Assembly (NCBI GenBank): GCA_964461715.1
Contig: CAYWVR010000006.1
Location: forward strand, 56,733 to 120,732
Length of the DNA: 64,000 bases
Reading direction: 5' to 3'
From: CAYWVR01 sp964461715
GTDB taxonomy: Bacteria; Planctomycetota; Phycisphaerae; FEN-1346
A program made the position numbers and the translations under genes. The notes beneath the pieces are model-generated. The model was not told the origin of the DNA, made no database searches, and worked only from the letters and a program-made list of their open reading frames with translations. Of this stretch, positions 10,042 to 17,233 are shown piece after piece (the first letter of the stretch is position 1; each line of letters starts with the position of its first letter).

Positions 10042-10964
10042 TCCGGACCGAGAAGCTCACCAAAAGGTACGGTCGCCTCGGCGCGGTCGTGGACCTGGAC
10101 CTGGAGATCGCCGAGGGCGACATCTTCGGGTTCATCGGTCCGAACGGGGCCGGCAAGACGACGACGATGCGGATGCTGGCGACGCTGATTCGGCCGACGC
10201 ACGGCACGGCGACGGTGTGCGGGTTCGACGTGCGGAAGCAGGGCCGCGAGGTCCGCCGCCGCATCGGCTACATGCCCGACTTCATGGGCGTCTACGACGA
10301 CCTGAAGGTGTTCGAGTATCTCGAGTTTTTCGCCTCGGCCTACGGCCTCCCCGGCCGTCGGCGCCCCGCCGTCATCGACGGCGTGCTGGAGCTGACGGAC
10401 CTCACCTCGAAGCGGGCGACGCTCGTCGACAGCCTGTCGCGCGGCATGCAGCAGCGGCTCCAGCTCGCGCGGGTGCTCATTCACGACCCGCAGGTGCTCA
10501 TCCTGGACGAGCCCGCCAGCGGCCTGGACCCGCGGGCGCGGATCGAAATCCGGGCGCTCCTGAAGGAGCTCAAGCGCATGGGCAAGACCATCATGATCTC
10601 CTCGCACATCCTTTCGGAGCTGACGGCCCTGTGCGACCAGTTCGGCATCATTGAGCAGGGCCGGCTGCTGTTTTGCGGGTCGCTGGCCGAGATTCATCGC
10701 CGCCTCGGCCTCCATACGAAGGTCCGCGTCCGCGTCGCCGGCGACCCCGAAGGGGCCGTCGAGACCCTGGCCTCGCTGCCGGAGGTCGAGTCGGTCCGCA
10801 TCGACGGCGGGGGGCTGGCCGTGCGGCTGGTGGAGGGGCAGCTCGCGGACGGGCTGCTGGCCGAGGCGCTTGTCAAGGCGGGCCACAAGGTGATGGCCCT
10901 CGTGCCGGAAGAGGTGAAGCTGGACGATGCGTTCCTGGAGCTGACGAAGGGGCAAGTGCAGTAG
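10038..10964 (+). CDS. ABC exporter ATP-binding protein
   Basis: 308 residues from the ATG at 10038. Walker A GPNGAGKT is at about 34-41, signature LSRGMQQRL near 133, Walker B VLILDEP near 153, and the H-loop ISSHIL near 188. The C-terminal 90 residues form the small domain typical of CcmA/NatA/GldA-type ATPases of ABC-2 exporters. It is followed at once by the permease genes. It should power export of a lipid, polysaccharide, peptide or drug-like substrate. The substrate cannot be told from the sequence. Confidence 0.96.
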   Translation: MIRTEKLTKRYGRLGAVVDLDLEIAEGDIFGFIGPNGAGKTTTMRMLATLIRPTHGTATVCGFDVRKQGREVRRRIGYMPDFMGVYDDLKVFEYLEFFASAYGLPGRRRPAVIDGVLELTDLTSKRATLVDSLSRGMQQRLQLARVLIHDPQVLILDEPASGLDPRARIEIRALLKELKRMGKTIMISSHILSELTALCDQFGIIEQGRLLFCGSLAEIHRRLGLHTKVRVRVAGDPEGAVETLASLPEVESVRIDGGGLAVRLVEGQLADGLLAEALVKAGHKVMALVPEEVKLDDAFLELTKGQVQ

Positions 10965-10989
10965 CGGTGCCTGCCCAAGGAGACGGGCC

Positions 10990-12849
10990 ATGACGACCGC
11001 CCATACCGCCCCCGCCGCCGAGCGCCTCTCGCTCCCGGATCGCCTGGGCCGGGCCGTGGGGCCGGTCTTCGAGAAGGAGCTTCGCGTCTCGAGCCGGCGC
11101 GGGCGGACGTACGTCCTGCGGTTCGTGTACCTGGCGGTGTTGACGGCGTTCGTGGCGGGGGTGTGGATGGCGGCCGTGGGGAACCTGGACCGCCCATCGC
11201 TCCTGCGTCTCCAGTCGATGGCCCGGGCGGGCCAGGATGTGATCTGCGGCATCGCGTGGTTCCAGATGGCCGTGCTGCCGCTCCTGACGGCCGGGATGCT
11301 CTCGGCGTCGATCCGCGAGGAGGTGACGCGCCGGACGCTGCGGGTCCTGATGGCGACGCCCGTGACGGCGTACCAGGTGGTGCTCGGCAAGCTCCTCTCG
11401 CGCTTGCTGTATGTGCTGCTCCTGGCGGGGATCAGCCTGCCGCTCCTGGTGGTGGTGCGCGTCTTCGGCGGCGTGCCGTGGGGGTTCGTGGTGCGGGCGC
11501 TGGTGTGCGTGCTGACGGGGTCGGCGCTGGCGGGGTCGCTCAGCCTTTTCTTCGCGACGAGCCTGCGGAACCCGTACCTGGCGTTCCTCCTGACGCTGGT
11601 GGTGGGGGGATGGGCGCTGGTGGCCCTGGGGCTGGTGACCTCCGTCCCGCTGATGCTCGTGAACGGCGACCTTGTTCTCTACGCCAATGCCGCCATCAAC
11701 CCGTGGTTCGGCCTCGGCGCCGCGACGGCCGAGATGATGTCGCCGGGCACCGGCGTCGTCCCGTGGGCGGTGACGGGCCTGCACATCCTCGTGACCGCCG
11801 CGGTGTGCGCGGGCATCCTGAAGCTGGCGGCGGTGTACGTGCGGCGGCAGGGCCTGCCCGGGCCGCTCACGCTCCAGGCCCCGAGCTACGCGGCGATGCC
11901 GGCGGCGGTGGCGCTGCCGAAGCCCTCCGCGGGACGCCGGGCCACCGAGACCGTCTCGACCGTCTCGGGACGGTGGCCGTCGTACCTGCGGCGCGTGAAG
12001 GGCCGGCCGCTCGTCTGGATCGACGCCTCGGTCCGATACCTGGCCCTTCGGATCGTGACGATCGTGGTGGCGGCGGTTCTGGGGTTCGTGGGCCTGTTGG
12101 GTCTGGTGGCCCAGATGGACGCGTCGATCGGCGGACGGGCCGAGATCTTCGGGACGATCAGTTGCGTGATGCTGGCGGCGGCGGCGCTGGTGACGGCCCT
12201 GCACACCGCGCCCACCCTGGCCGCCGAACGCGAGGCCGGGACGCTGGCCCTGTTGGCGTGCCTGCCGCGCGGCGGGGGGGCGGTGGTCCTGGAGAAGGCC
12301 CTGGCGAGCCTCAAGCGCGCGGGGCCCATCTGGCTGCCGCTGGTCGGGTTCGTGATGGTGGAGGCGGCGGCCCTGATCGCCCACCCCTTGGTTCTGCCGC
12401 TCGTCGGAATGATCGGCGGCGGGACGCTGGTCCTCTTGACGGGGACGGGACTCCTGGCCGGGAGCCTGGCCCGGCGGCCCGCGACGGCGGTGGTCATGAA
12501 CCTGGCCGTGCTGATCGCGGTGGCGGTGGGCGTGCCGACGGCGGGGGGCCTGATGGGCGCGGCCGGAGTCGGGGACGAGGCGGCGTGGGCGGTGGAGGTG
12601 AACCCTCTTGCCCAGACGTGGGTGGCGACCGAGGGGGCCGTGGTCGCCAACCGGCCCGAGGGCGCCGAAGGGTGGGGCGGCCGGACCCGCCCGACGGGGC
12701 GGCCCTACCGTTGGCCCCCGACGCTTCGGTACCGGGGCCACGTCTCGACGGCGGTGATCGTCTTTGCCACGTCGGTGGTCCAGGCCCTCGTCGGTGTCGC
12801 CGCGGGCCTGTGGGCTTGGCGGCGATTGGAGAAGTTGGGATATACATAG
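10990..12849 (+). CDS. ABC-2 type permease, copy 1
   Basis: 619 residues with about a dozen hydrophobic segments. An N-terminal amphipathic stretch (GPVFEKELRVSSRRGRTYVL) precedes the first helix. The conserved ABC-2 loop is IREEVTRRTLRVLMATPVTA followed by GKLLSRLL. A second, similar half begins near residue 360, with REAGTLALLACLPRGG. The two-half layout matches exporter permeases of the NatB/GldF kind. It starts 25 bases after the ATPase gene and has a diverged full-length paralogue immediately downstream. Confidence 0.92.
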   Translation: MTTAHTAPAAERLSLPDRLGRAVGPVFEKELRVSSRRGRTYVLRFVYLAVLTAFVAGVWMAAVGNLDRPSLLRLQSMARAGQDVICGIAWFQMAVLPLLTAGMLSASIREEVTRRTLRVLMATPVTAYQVVLGKLLSRLLYVLLLAGISLPLLVVVRVFGGVPWGFVVRALVCVLTGSALAGSLSLFFATSLRNPYLAFLLTLVVGGWALVALGLVTSVPLMLVNGDLVLYANAAINPWFGLGAATAEMMSPGTGVVPWAVTGLHILVTAAVCAGILKLAAVYVRRQGLPGPLTLQAPSYAAMPAAVALPKPSAGRRATETVSTVSGRWPSYLRRVKGRPLVWIDASVRYLALRIVTIVVAAVLGFVGLLGLVAQMDASIGGRAEIFGTISCVMLAAAALVTALHTAPTLAAEREAGTLALLACLPRGGGAVVLEKALASLKRAGPIWLPLVGFVMVEAAALIAHPLVLPLVGMIGGGTLVLLTGTGLLAGSLARRPATAVVMNLAVLIAVAVGVPTAGGLMGAAGVGDEAAWAVEVNPLAQTWVATEGAVVANRPEGAEGWGGRTRPTGRPYRWPPTLRYRGHVSTAVIVFATSVVQALVGVAAGLWAWRRLEKLGYT

Positions 12850-12920
12850 ACTACTTTGCGCTCTTTGTGCGGTGGGTCTCCGACCCGCCGCGCCTAAGGC
12901 CGGGGAGGCCCGGCGAGCCC

Positions 12921-14732
12921 ATGACGAGAGCCGATGCCCACCCCCGCCCCCTCCTCCTTCGCCCCCGCGACTGGGTGGGATGGGCGGCCGGGCCGGTCCT
13001 GGAGAAGGAGCTTCGCGTCGCGAGCCGGCGGCGGCGGACGTACCTGCTGCGGTTCGCATACCTGGCGGCGCTGGCCCTGCTGGTGGGTTGGGTGGCGTGG
13101 GAGGCCCGGGCGGGCGTCGGCTACGACGTTTTCCACCTCGCCGGGCCGATGGCCCGGGCGGGCCGCCAGATCGTCGAGGCGCTCGTCTGGTTCCAGTTCG
13201 TCGCGGCCCAGGTCGCGGCGCTGCTGGTGATGAGCACGGCGATTCGCGAGGAGGTGGCGCGGCGAACGCTGGGCGTGGTCCTGGCGACGCCGGTCTCGGC
13301 CTTCCAGTTCGCTCTGGGCAAGCTGCTGGGGCGGATGCTTCCGATCGCGCTCTTGGTGGCGGTCAGCCTGCCGCCGCTCGTGCTCGTGCGGGTGCTGGGC
13401 GGGGTGGCGTGGGAGGAGGTGGCCACGGGCCTCGGCCTCTCGCTGACGACGGCCCTCTGGGTCGGGGCTGCGACGATGCTCGCGGCGACGCTCTTTCGGC
13501 ACCCCTGGGCGGCGGTGGTGGCGACCCTGGGCGTGTGGCTCCTCGTCTACTACGGCGGGGTGCTTGCGGAGCTGCTGCTCGCGTTCGCCGTCTTCGATCG
13601 GGAACCGAGCCTCGACGTGGCGCTCACGGGCTTCGCGTGGAACCCGTATGTGTTGATGGTTCTGCCGGAGGAGGTGTGGGCCCGGGCCAGTCCGACGACC
13701 TGGGCCTGGGCCGTGGCCGCGAACACCGGCCTCCAGCTTGTGCTGACGACGGGAGCGTTGAGCTTGGCGGCGCGGCGGATTCGGGCGATGGCCGTCGCTC
13801 GGCCGAGTCTCCCGAAGAAACGGTCGGCCCTGCATCGGCCGCTGCGTCTGCCGCTCGTCTCGCGGCTGGCGCGGGCCGTGATCACGTCGCCGATCGTCCT
13901 TCGGGAGATCCGGCCGCACTTCGGGGCCGCCCGATGGGCGGGCATCGTGGCCGGGGCCCTGGTGCTGGGCGGTGTGCTGGCCATGGACGTGACGGGCCTC
14001 GTGGTGGGGATGGAGAGGCGGCTCGTGGCGGGCCCGTTCGCGGCGGGGTGCGTGGTGCTCGTGGCGCTGGTGGGCCTGGTGACGGCGGTCCAGGCGGCCC
14101 CGGCCATTGCGGCCGAGCGCGAGGCCGGGACGCTCGTGCTGCTGCTGGCCACGCCCCTCGGGCTGGCCCGCATCGTCTGGCACAAGGTCCTGGGCATCCT
14201 GGTCCGATGCGGGCCCGTCTGGGGCGTGCTGGCAGTGCACGTCCTCCTGTTCGTCGTCTGGGCCGGGGTCCATCCGATCGTCCTGGTGCACGTGGCGCTG
14301 GTGACGGGGGGGATGGCGGCCCTGGCGATCGGGTTCGGGCTCGCCTGGAGTGCCCTGGCGCGGCGGGTCTCGACGGCCGTCCTGGGCAACATCGCCACGC
14401 TGGGCGTCCTGTTCATCGCGGTACCCCTCGTCCTGGAGGACGTCGACCCGTGGGCGATGCCCGAGGGGGGGTACTTCCTGGCGCATCCGGTCTGGCAGGC
14501 GGTGGTGGCGGCCGAGGGGGCGGCGTCGCCGCGCACGGCCCTGCCGGGCACGGACGGGTCCCTACAGTACGGCGGGAACGCGGGGGGTCCGTCCTGGGGC
14601 TCGGGCGGTCCGTTCGGCGCCGGGGCCGCCACCGCGTGGTTCGGCCTGACCGCCGCCGCCCACGCCGCCCTCGGTCTTGCCGGGGCCGCCTTTGCCGCGC
14701 GCCGGCTGCGGCGGATGGGGGAGGGGGGATGA
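12921..14732 (+). CDS. ABC-2 type permease, copy 2
   Basis: 603 residues from the ATG at 12921. It is clearly a tandem duplicate of copy 1: GPVLEKELRVASRRRRTYLL near the N-terminus, IREEVARRTLGVVLATPVSA, then REAGTLVLLLATPLGL in the second half, and the same C-terminal AARRLRRM ending. Two different full-length permeases with one ATPase suggest a heterodimeric exporter. The stop overlaps the start of the decayed third copy (ATGA at 14729). Confidence 0.92.
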   Translation: MTRADAHPRPLLLRPRDWVGWAAGPVLEKELRVASRRRRTYLLRFAYLAALALLVGWVAWEARAGVGYDVFHLAGPMARAGRQIVEALVWFQFVAAQVAALLVMSTAIREEVARRTLGVVLATPVSAFQFALGKLLGRMLPIALLVAVSLPPLVLVRVLGGVAWEEVATGLGLSLTTALWVGAATMLAATLFRHPWAAVVATLGVWLLVYYGGVLAELLLAFAVFDREPSLDVALTGFAWNPYVLMVLPEEVWARASPTTWAWAVAANTGLQLVLTTGALSLAARRIRAMAVARPSLPKKRSALHRPLRLPLVSRLARAVITSPIVLREIRPHFGAARWAGIVAGALVLGGVLAMDVTGLVVGMERRLVAGPFAAGCVVLVALVGLVTAVQAAPAIAAEREAGTLVLLLATPLGLARIVWHKVLGILVRCGPVWGVLAVHVLLFVVWAGVHPIVLVHVALVTGGMAALAIGFGLAWSALARRVSTAVLGNIATLGVLFIAVPLVLEDVDPWAMPEGGYFLAHPVWQAVVAAEGAASPRTALPGTDGSLQYGGNAGGPSWGSGGPFGAGAATAWFGLTAAAHAALGLAGAAFAARRLRRMGEGG

Positions 14733-15320
14733 GCGAGACGGCCAAGGTCCGACCGCTCCTTCGGCGGCAGATGCGTGCGGCGGAGATCGGCCGCGACGTC
14801 GTCGCGGCTATCGTCACCCTCCAGGTCTTCATCCTGCCGCTTCTGGCGGCGGTGATCCTGGCGGCGTCGATGAGCGAGGAACGCCGGCGGCGGACCCTGG
14901 ACGTCCTGATGGCCACGCCCGTCACGAGCCTCCAGGTGGTGGTGGGCAAGCTCCTCTCGAAGCTCCTCCAGTTGGGGCTCCTGTTGGCGCTCAGCCTGCC
15001 GATGCTCGCGCTCGTGCGGGTGCTGGGCGGCGCCGGGGGGCAAGGTCCCGGCCGGGCTGGTCGCGTGCGGGCACCCGCTGGTTCAGGCCGGCACGACGAT
15101 GATGGAAGCGGCCGAAGGCGACGTCTTCGGTTTCTTCGGGTCGCCGGCGGAGGACGACAACGCCTGGGAGAATCTCTCCTACGACTGGGAGGGGCCGGTG
15201 GGGTTCCTGGGTCCCCTGGCGACGGCCGCCTTTCTGTTGGTGGTGGCGAGCGCGGAGGCGGCGGTGGGCTTTGCGTTCGGCTGCCTGGCCGCGCGCCGTC
15301 TACGGCGCCGGTCGCTTTGA
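14729..15320 (+). pseudogene. ABC-2 type permease, copy 3: internally deleted and frameshifted
   Basis: The frame from ATG 14729 gives about 100 residues matching the first half of copies 1 and 2 (MSEERRRRTLDVLMATPVTS, GKLLSKLL) but lacks their first helix. Near 15033-15041, at a run of six G, the homology moves to the next frame (from 15042) and jumps straight to the extreme C-terminus: GHPLVQAGTTMMEAAEG corresponds to the segment before the last helix of the other copies, ending AARRLRRRSL and a stop at 15320. Roughly 350-400 middle residues are missing. Without the shift the first frame stays open far into the antisense of the next gene, so a functional product is unlikely. Confidence 0.8.
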
Positions 15321-15327
15321 CGGCGCC

Positions 15328-15373
15328 AAGGAAGCGCGGCGGGTCGGGAAACCCGCCGCGTCAGAGCTTCCTT
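15328..15373. terminator. Bidirectional terminator hairpin
   Basis: A perfect 10-bp stem (CGCGGCGGGT 15335-15344 with ACCCGCCGCG 15351-15360, loop of 6) is flanked by a second stem, AAGGAAG (15328-15334) with CTTCCTT (15367-15373), separated by an unpaired TCAGAG. It sits between the converging third permease remnant and the PEP-CTERM gene. There is no long T-run, so factor-independent termination would be weak on either strand. Confidence 0.6.
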
Positions 15374-15388
15374 CTGAACCTTGCCACG

Positions 15389-16576
15389 CTACCGTCGGCG
15401 GCGGAGGTATCCGACGAGGCCCGCGAGGCCCATCGCCAGGCCGGCGCAGGTGACCGGCTCCGGGATCGGGTCCTGCGTCGGCTGCGTCATGTCCGGCCGC
15501 GTCATGTACACGTGGTTGGCGGTGGTGATGGTGCCGGCGGCCCAGAGGGAGGCGTTGACGTCCTTGGAGTTCTTCCGCCACGTGATGTCGCCGTAGGCGG
15601 GGTTCGAGGCGTAGACGACGCCGTACCAGTTCGACCCGTCGCCGCCGGTCCAGTTGCCGAAGGTCTCGAACCAGGGGTCGGTCGCGAGGGCCCCGCCCAG
15701 GAGGTTCATGCCGGAGAACTTGTCGAGGCTGACGTCGCCGAGGACGTAGACGGTCGTCGCGCCGGAGATGTCGATCTGCGCGTGATCGGCCAGCGTCAGG
15801 CTGTCCAGGAGGTACGTGCCCGGTGCGAAACCGTAGGTGCCGTAGGCGGACACGGTCAGGTCGCCGAGGCTCACCAGGCCCGTGATGTCGCCGGGGGTGG
15901 GGAGCGTGGGGCCGACGTAGGGCTGGACCGTGGGGACGAGGAAGCCGTCGGCGTAGGCCCCGACGGAGGCGGTCGCGTGCTTCGAGAGGAAGGGGCTGCC
16001 GGCGCCGCCCGGAAGGGTCAGCGTTCCCTCGACACGGCTGCTCCCAAACATCGTCACGGTGCTGGTGGCGGTGCCGACGGAAGCGTCGCCCATGACCTTG
16101 CTGGTTTTCAGGAGCGTCAGGTCGCCGCCCGAAGCCACGTTGCCTTCGACGTGGCTGCCTCCGCCCAGACTGACGGATCCGGAGGCGGCGACGTTGCCGT
16201 AGATCTTGGCGTTGGAGCCCGTGCTCAGGGCCCCGCCCACGTCGATGTCGCCCTGGACCGACGTGCCGCCTCCGAGCGACGTGTCGCCGCTCGAGAGGAC
16301 CGAGCCGTAGACGTGATTGTTCGAGCCGGTGCCGATGGTGGCGCCGCCGGTGATGCCCAGACCGTCGGTGCTTCCGTTGCCCACCGTGATCACGCCGTTG
16401 CTGCCGATCAGGCCGTTGATGACCTTGCAGTCCGGCCCGAGGTTAACGGCGGTCTTGCCGAAGACGGCATAGTTGAAAATGGACGTGGCTCCGGCCGGGG
16501 CGACCAGCGCGGCCCCGAGCACGGCGGCGAGGGCGACCACTCGCGTCGCCTGTCCCGGCATGCGTGTACGCTTCAT
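15389..16576 (-). CDS. PEP-CTERM protein with repetitive beta-type shell
   Basis: 395 residues from the ATG at 16576, behind an AGGGGG site; a longer frame to 16645 adds an unlikely basic leader. A signal peptide (residues 1-32 or so) is followed by short Gly/Ser/Thr/Val repeats such as TSVQGDIDVGGALSTGSNAK and SVSLGGGSHVEGNVASGGDL. Each repeat resembles a beta-helix or polymer-forming rung (bactofilin-like in rhythm). The C-terminus carries PIPEPVTCAGLAMG, a hydrophobic segment and YLRRRR, a PEP-CTERM sorting signal. The exosortase would cut there and anchor or release the protein at the surface. The partner is unknown. Confidence 0.88.
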   Translation of the reverse strand: MKRTRMPGQATRVVALAAVLGAALVAPAGATSIFNYAVFGKTAVNLGPDCKVINGLIGSNGVITVGNGSTDGLGITGGATIGTGSNNHVYGSVLSSGDTSLGGGTSVQGDIDVGGALSTGSNAKIYGNVAASGSVSLGGGSHVEGNVASGGDLTLLKTSKVMGDASVGTATSTVTMFGSSRVEGTLTLPGGAGSPFLSKHATASVGAYADGFLVPTVQPYVGPTLPTPGDITGLVSLGDLTVSAYGTYGFAPGTYLLDSLTLADHAQIDISGATTVYVLGDVSLDKFSGMNLLGGALATDPWFETFGNWTGGDGSNWYGVVYASNPAYGDITWRKNSKDVNASLWAAGTITTANHVYMTRPDMTQPTQDPIPEPVTCAGLAMGLAGLVGYLRRRR

Positions 16577-16728
16577 CTTTACGGCCCCCTTGTTCCTGGA
16601 CGTTCGGCGATTGACCTTGCCCTGGAGGGGGACCCCAAGCCGCACAGGCGGCCCCGACGCGCATACAGGCGCGCGGCCAAACTGGCCGCAAGGCGTGGTG
16701 GATCACCCCTCTATGGTGAACAACAGCC
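16577..16728 (-). promoter_or_regulatory. Long structured 5' leader of the PEP-CTERM gene
   Basis: The predicted transcript starts near 16722 and runs about 145 bases to the ATG. On the minus strand it holds three successive short hairpins: GCGGCCA-GTT-TGGCCGC, then GCGC arms, then GCCGC-CTGT-GCGGC. No known riboswitch class is recognised. No gene is seen between this leader and 16909. Confidence 0.35.
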
Positions 16729-16757
16729 ATTATGGTTTATAAAACGGGCCCTGTCAA
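16729..16757 (-). promoter_or_regulatory. Sigma-70 type promoter of the PEP-CTERM gene
   Basis: Minus strand: perfect -35 TTGACA (16757-16752), 17-base spacer, -10 CATAAT (16734-16729). It is one of the best consensus promoters in the window. Confidence 0.65.
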
Positions 16758-16908
16758 ACGGTTTCTGAGCTTCTTTGGCCCGTTCAAGGGGCGATTTCGG
16801 CGTTTTCAGGGCCTCCCTCAGGGCTTTGCCAGGGACGCTCCGGCCTTGGCGGCATTATAGTAAGGAAGCGGAGGCGGCGACGGACCGGGCCGGGGAGGGC
16901 CCACGGCG

Positions 16909-17172
16909 ATGGGAACGGGCGGGCGGACGGCATGGCGGGCGGTCCTGGTGGCGCTGGCGGTCCTGCTGGGCGCGGTCCTCATGGGCGGGACGCTGCCCGT
17001 CTTCTTCCGCTGGGCCGTGCGGGACGACGCGGCGGTCGCGCGTGGGGCGGGAGCGGCCTACGCCCTCCACACCGCGGGCGCCGCCGCCGGGGTGGCCCTG
17101 GCGGGACGGATTCGGGAGACGCTGAAGAGGTTCGCAAACTCCATGGACGGAACGACCCCGCTCCGGCCATAA
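16909..17172 (+). pseudogene. Relic of spermidine-synthase-like membrane protein
   Basis: An 87-residue frame from ATG 16909 with a plausible GGGGAGGG site. Residues about 24-66 carry MGGTLPVFFRWAV followed by a Tyr-Ala-Leu-His-Thr-Ala-Gly-Ala and Gly-Val-Ala-Leu-Ala-Gly stretch. From family knowledge this is the hallmark of the N-terminal membrane part of fused MFS/spermidine-synthase proteins (MGGTLP ... LYAxNTxGAxxGxLxAG). Everything after that point is missing: the frame runs through RIRETLKRF and stops just upstream of the heparinase-like gene. It is most likely a truncated remnant. A short functional membrane peptide cannot be excluded. Confidence 0.5.
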
Positions 17173-17173
17173 T
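17144..17173 (+). promoter_or_regulatory. Possible promoter of the 17-29 kb operon
   Basis: TGGACG (17144-17149), 18-base spacer and CATAAT (17168-17173), about 60 bases before the ATG at 17234. The -35 is weak. The gene itself has a near-perfect ribosome-binding site, AGGAGGTGA, at 17220-17228. Confidence 0.35.
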
Positions 17174-17233
17174 GTGCGAACCCTGAGCCCGCACGCGAGG
17201 TTTACTGAGGAGCACCCTGAGGAGGTGAGTGTG

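Noticed and set aside
12764..16768. One continuous frame of about 1330 codons over the second and third permeases and the PEP-CTERM antisense
   Set aside because: Only the part from 14729 to about 15033 matches a known family; the rest is out of frame with, or antisense to, real genes.
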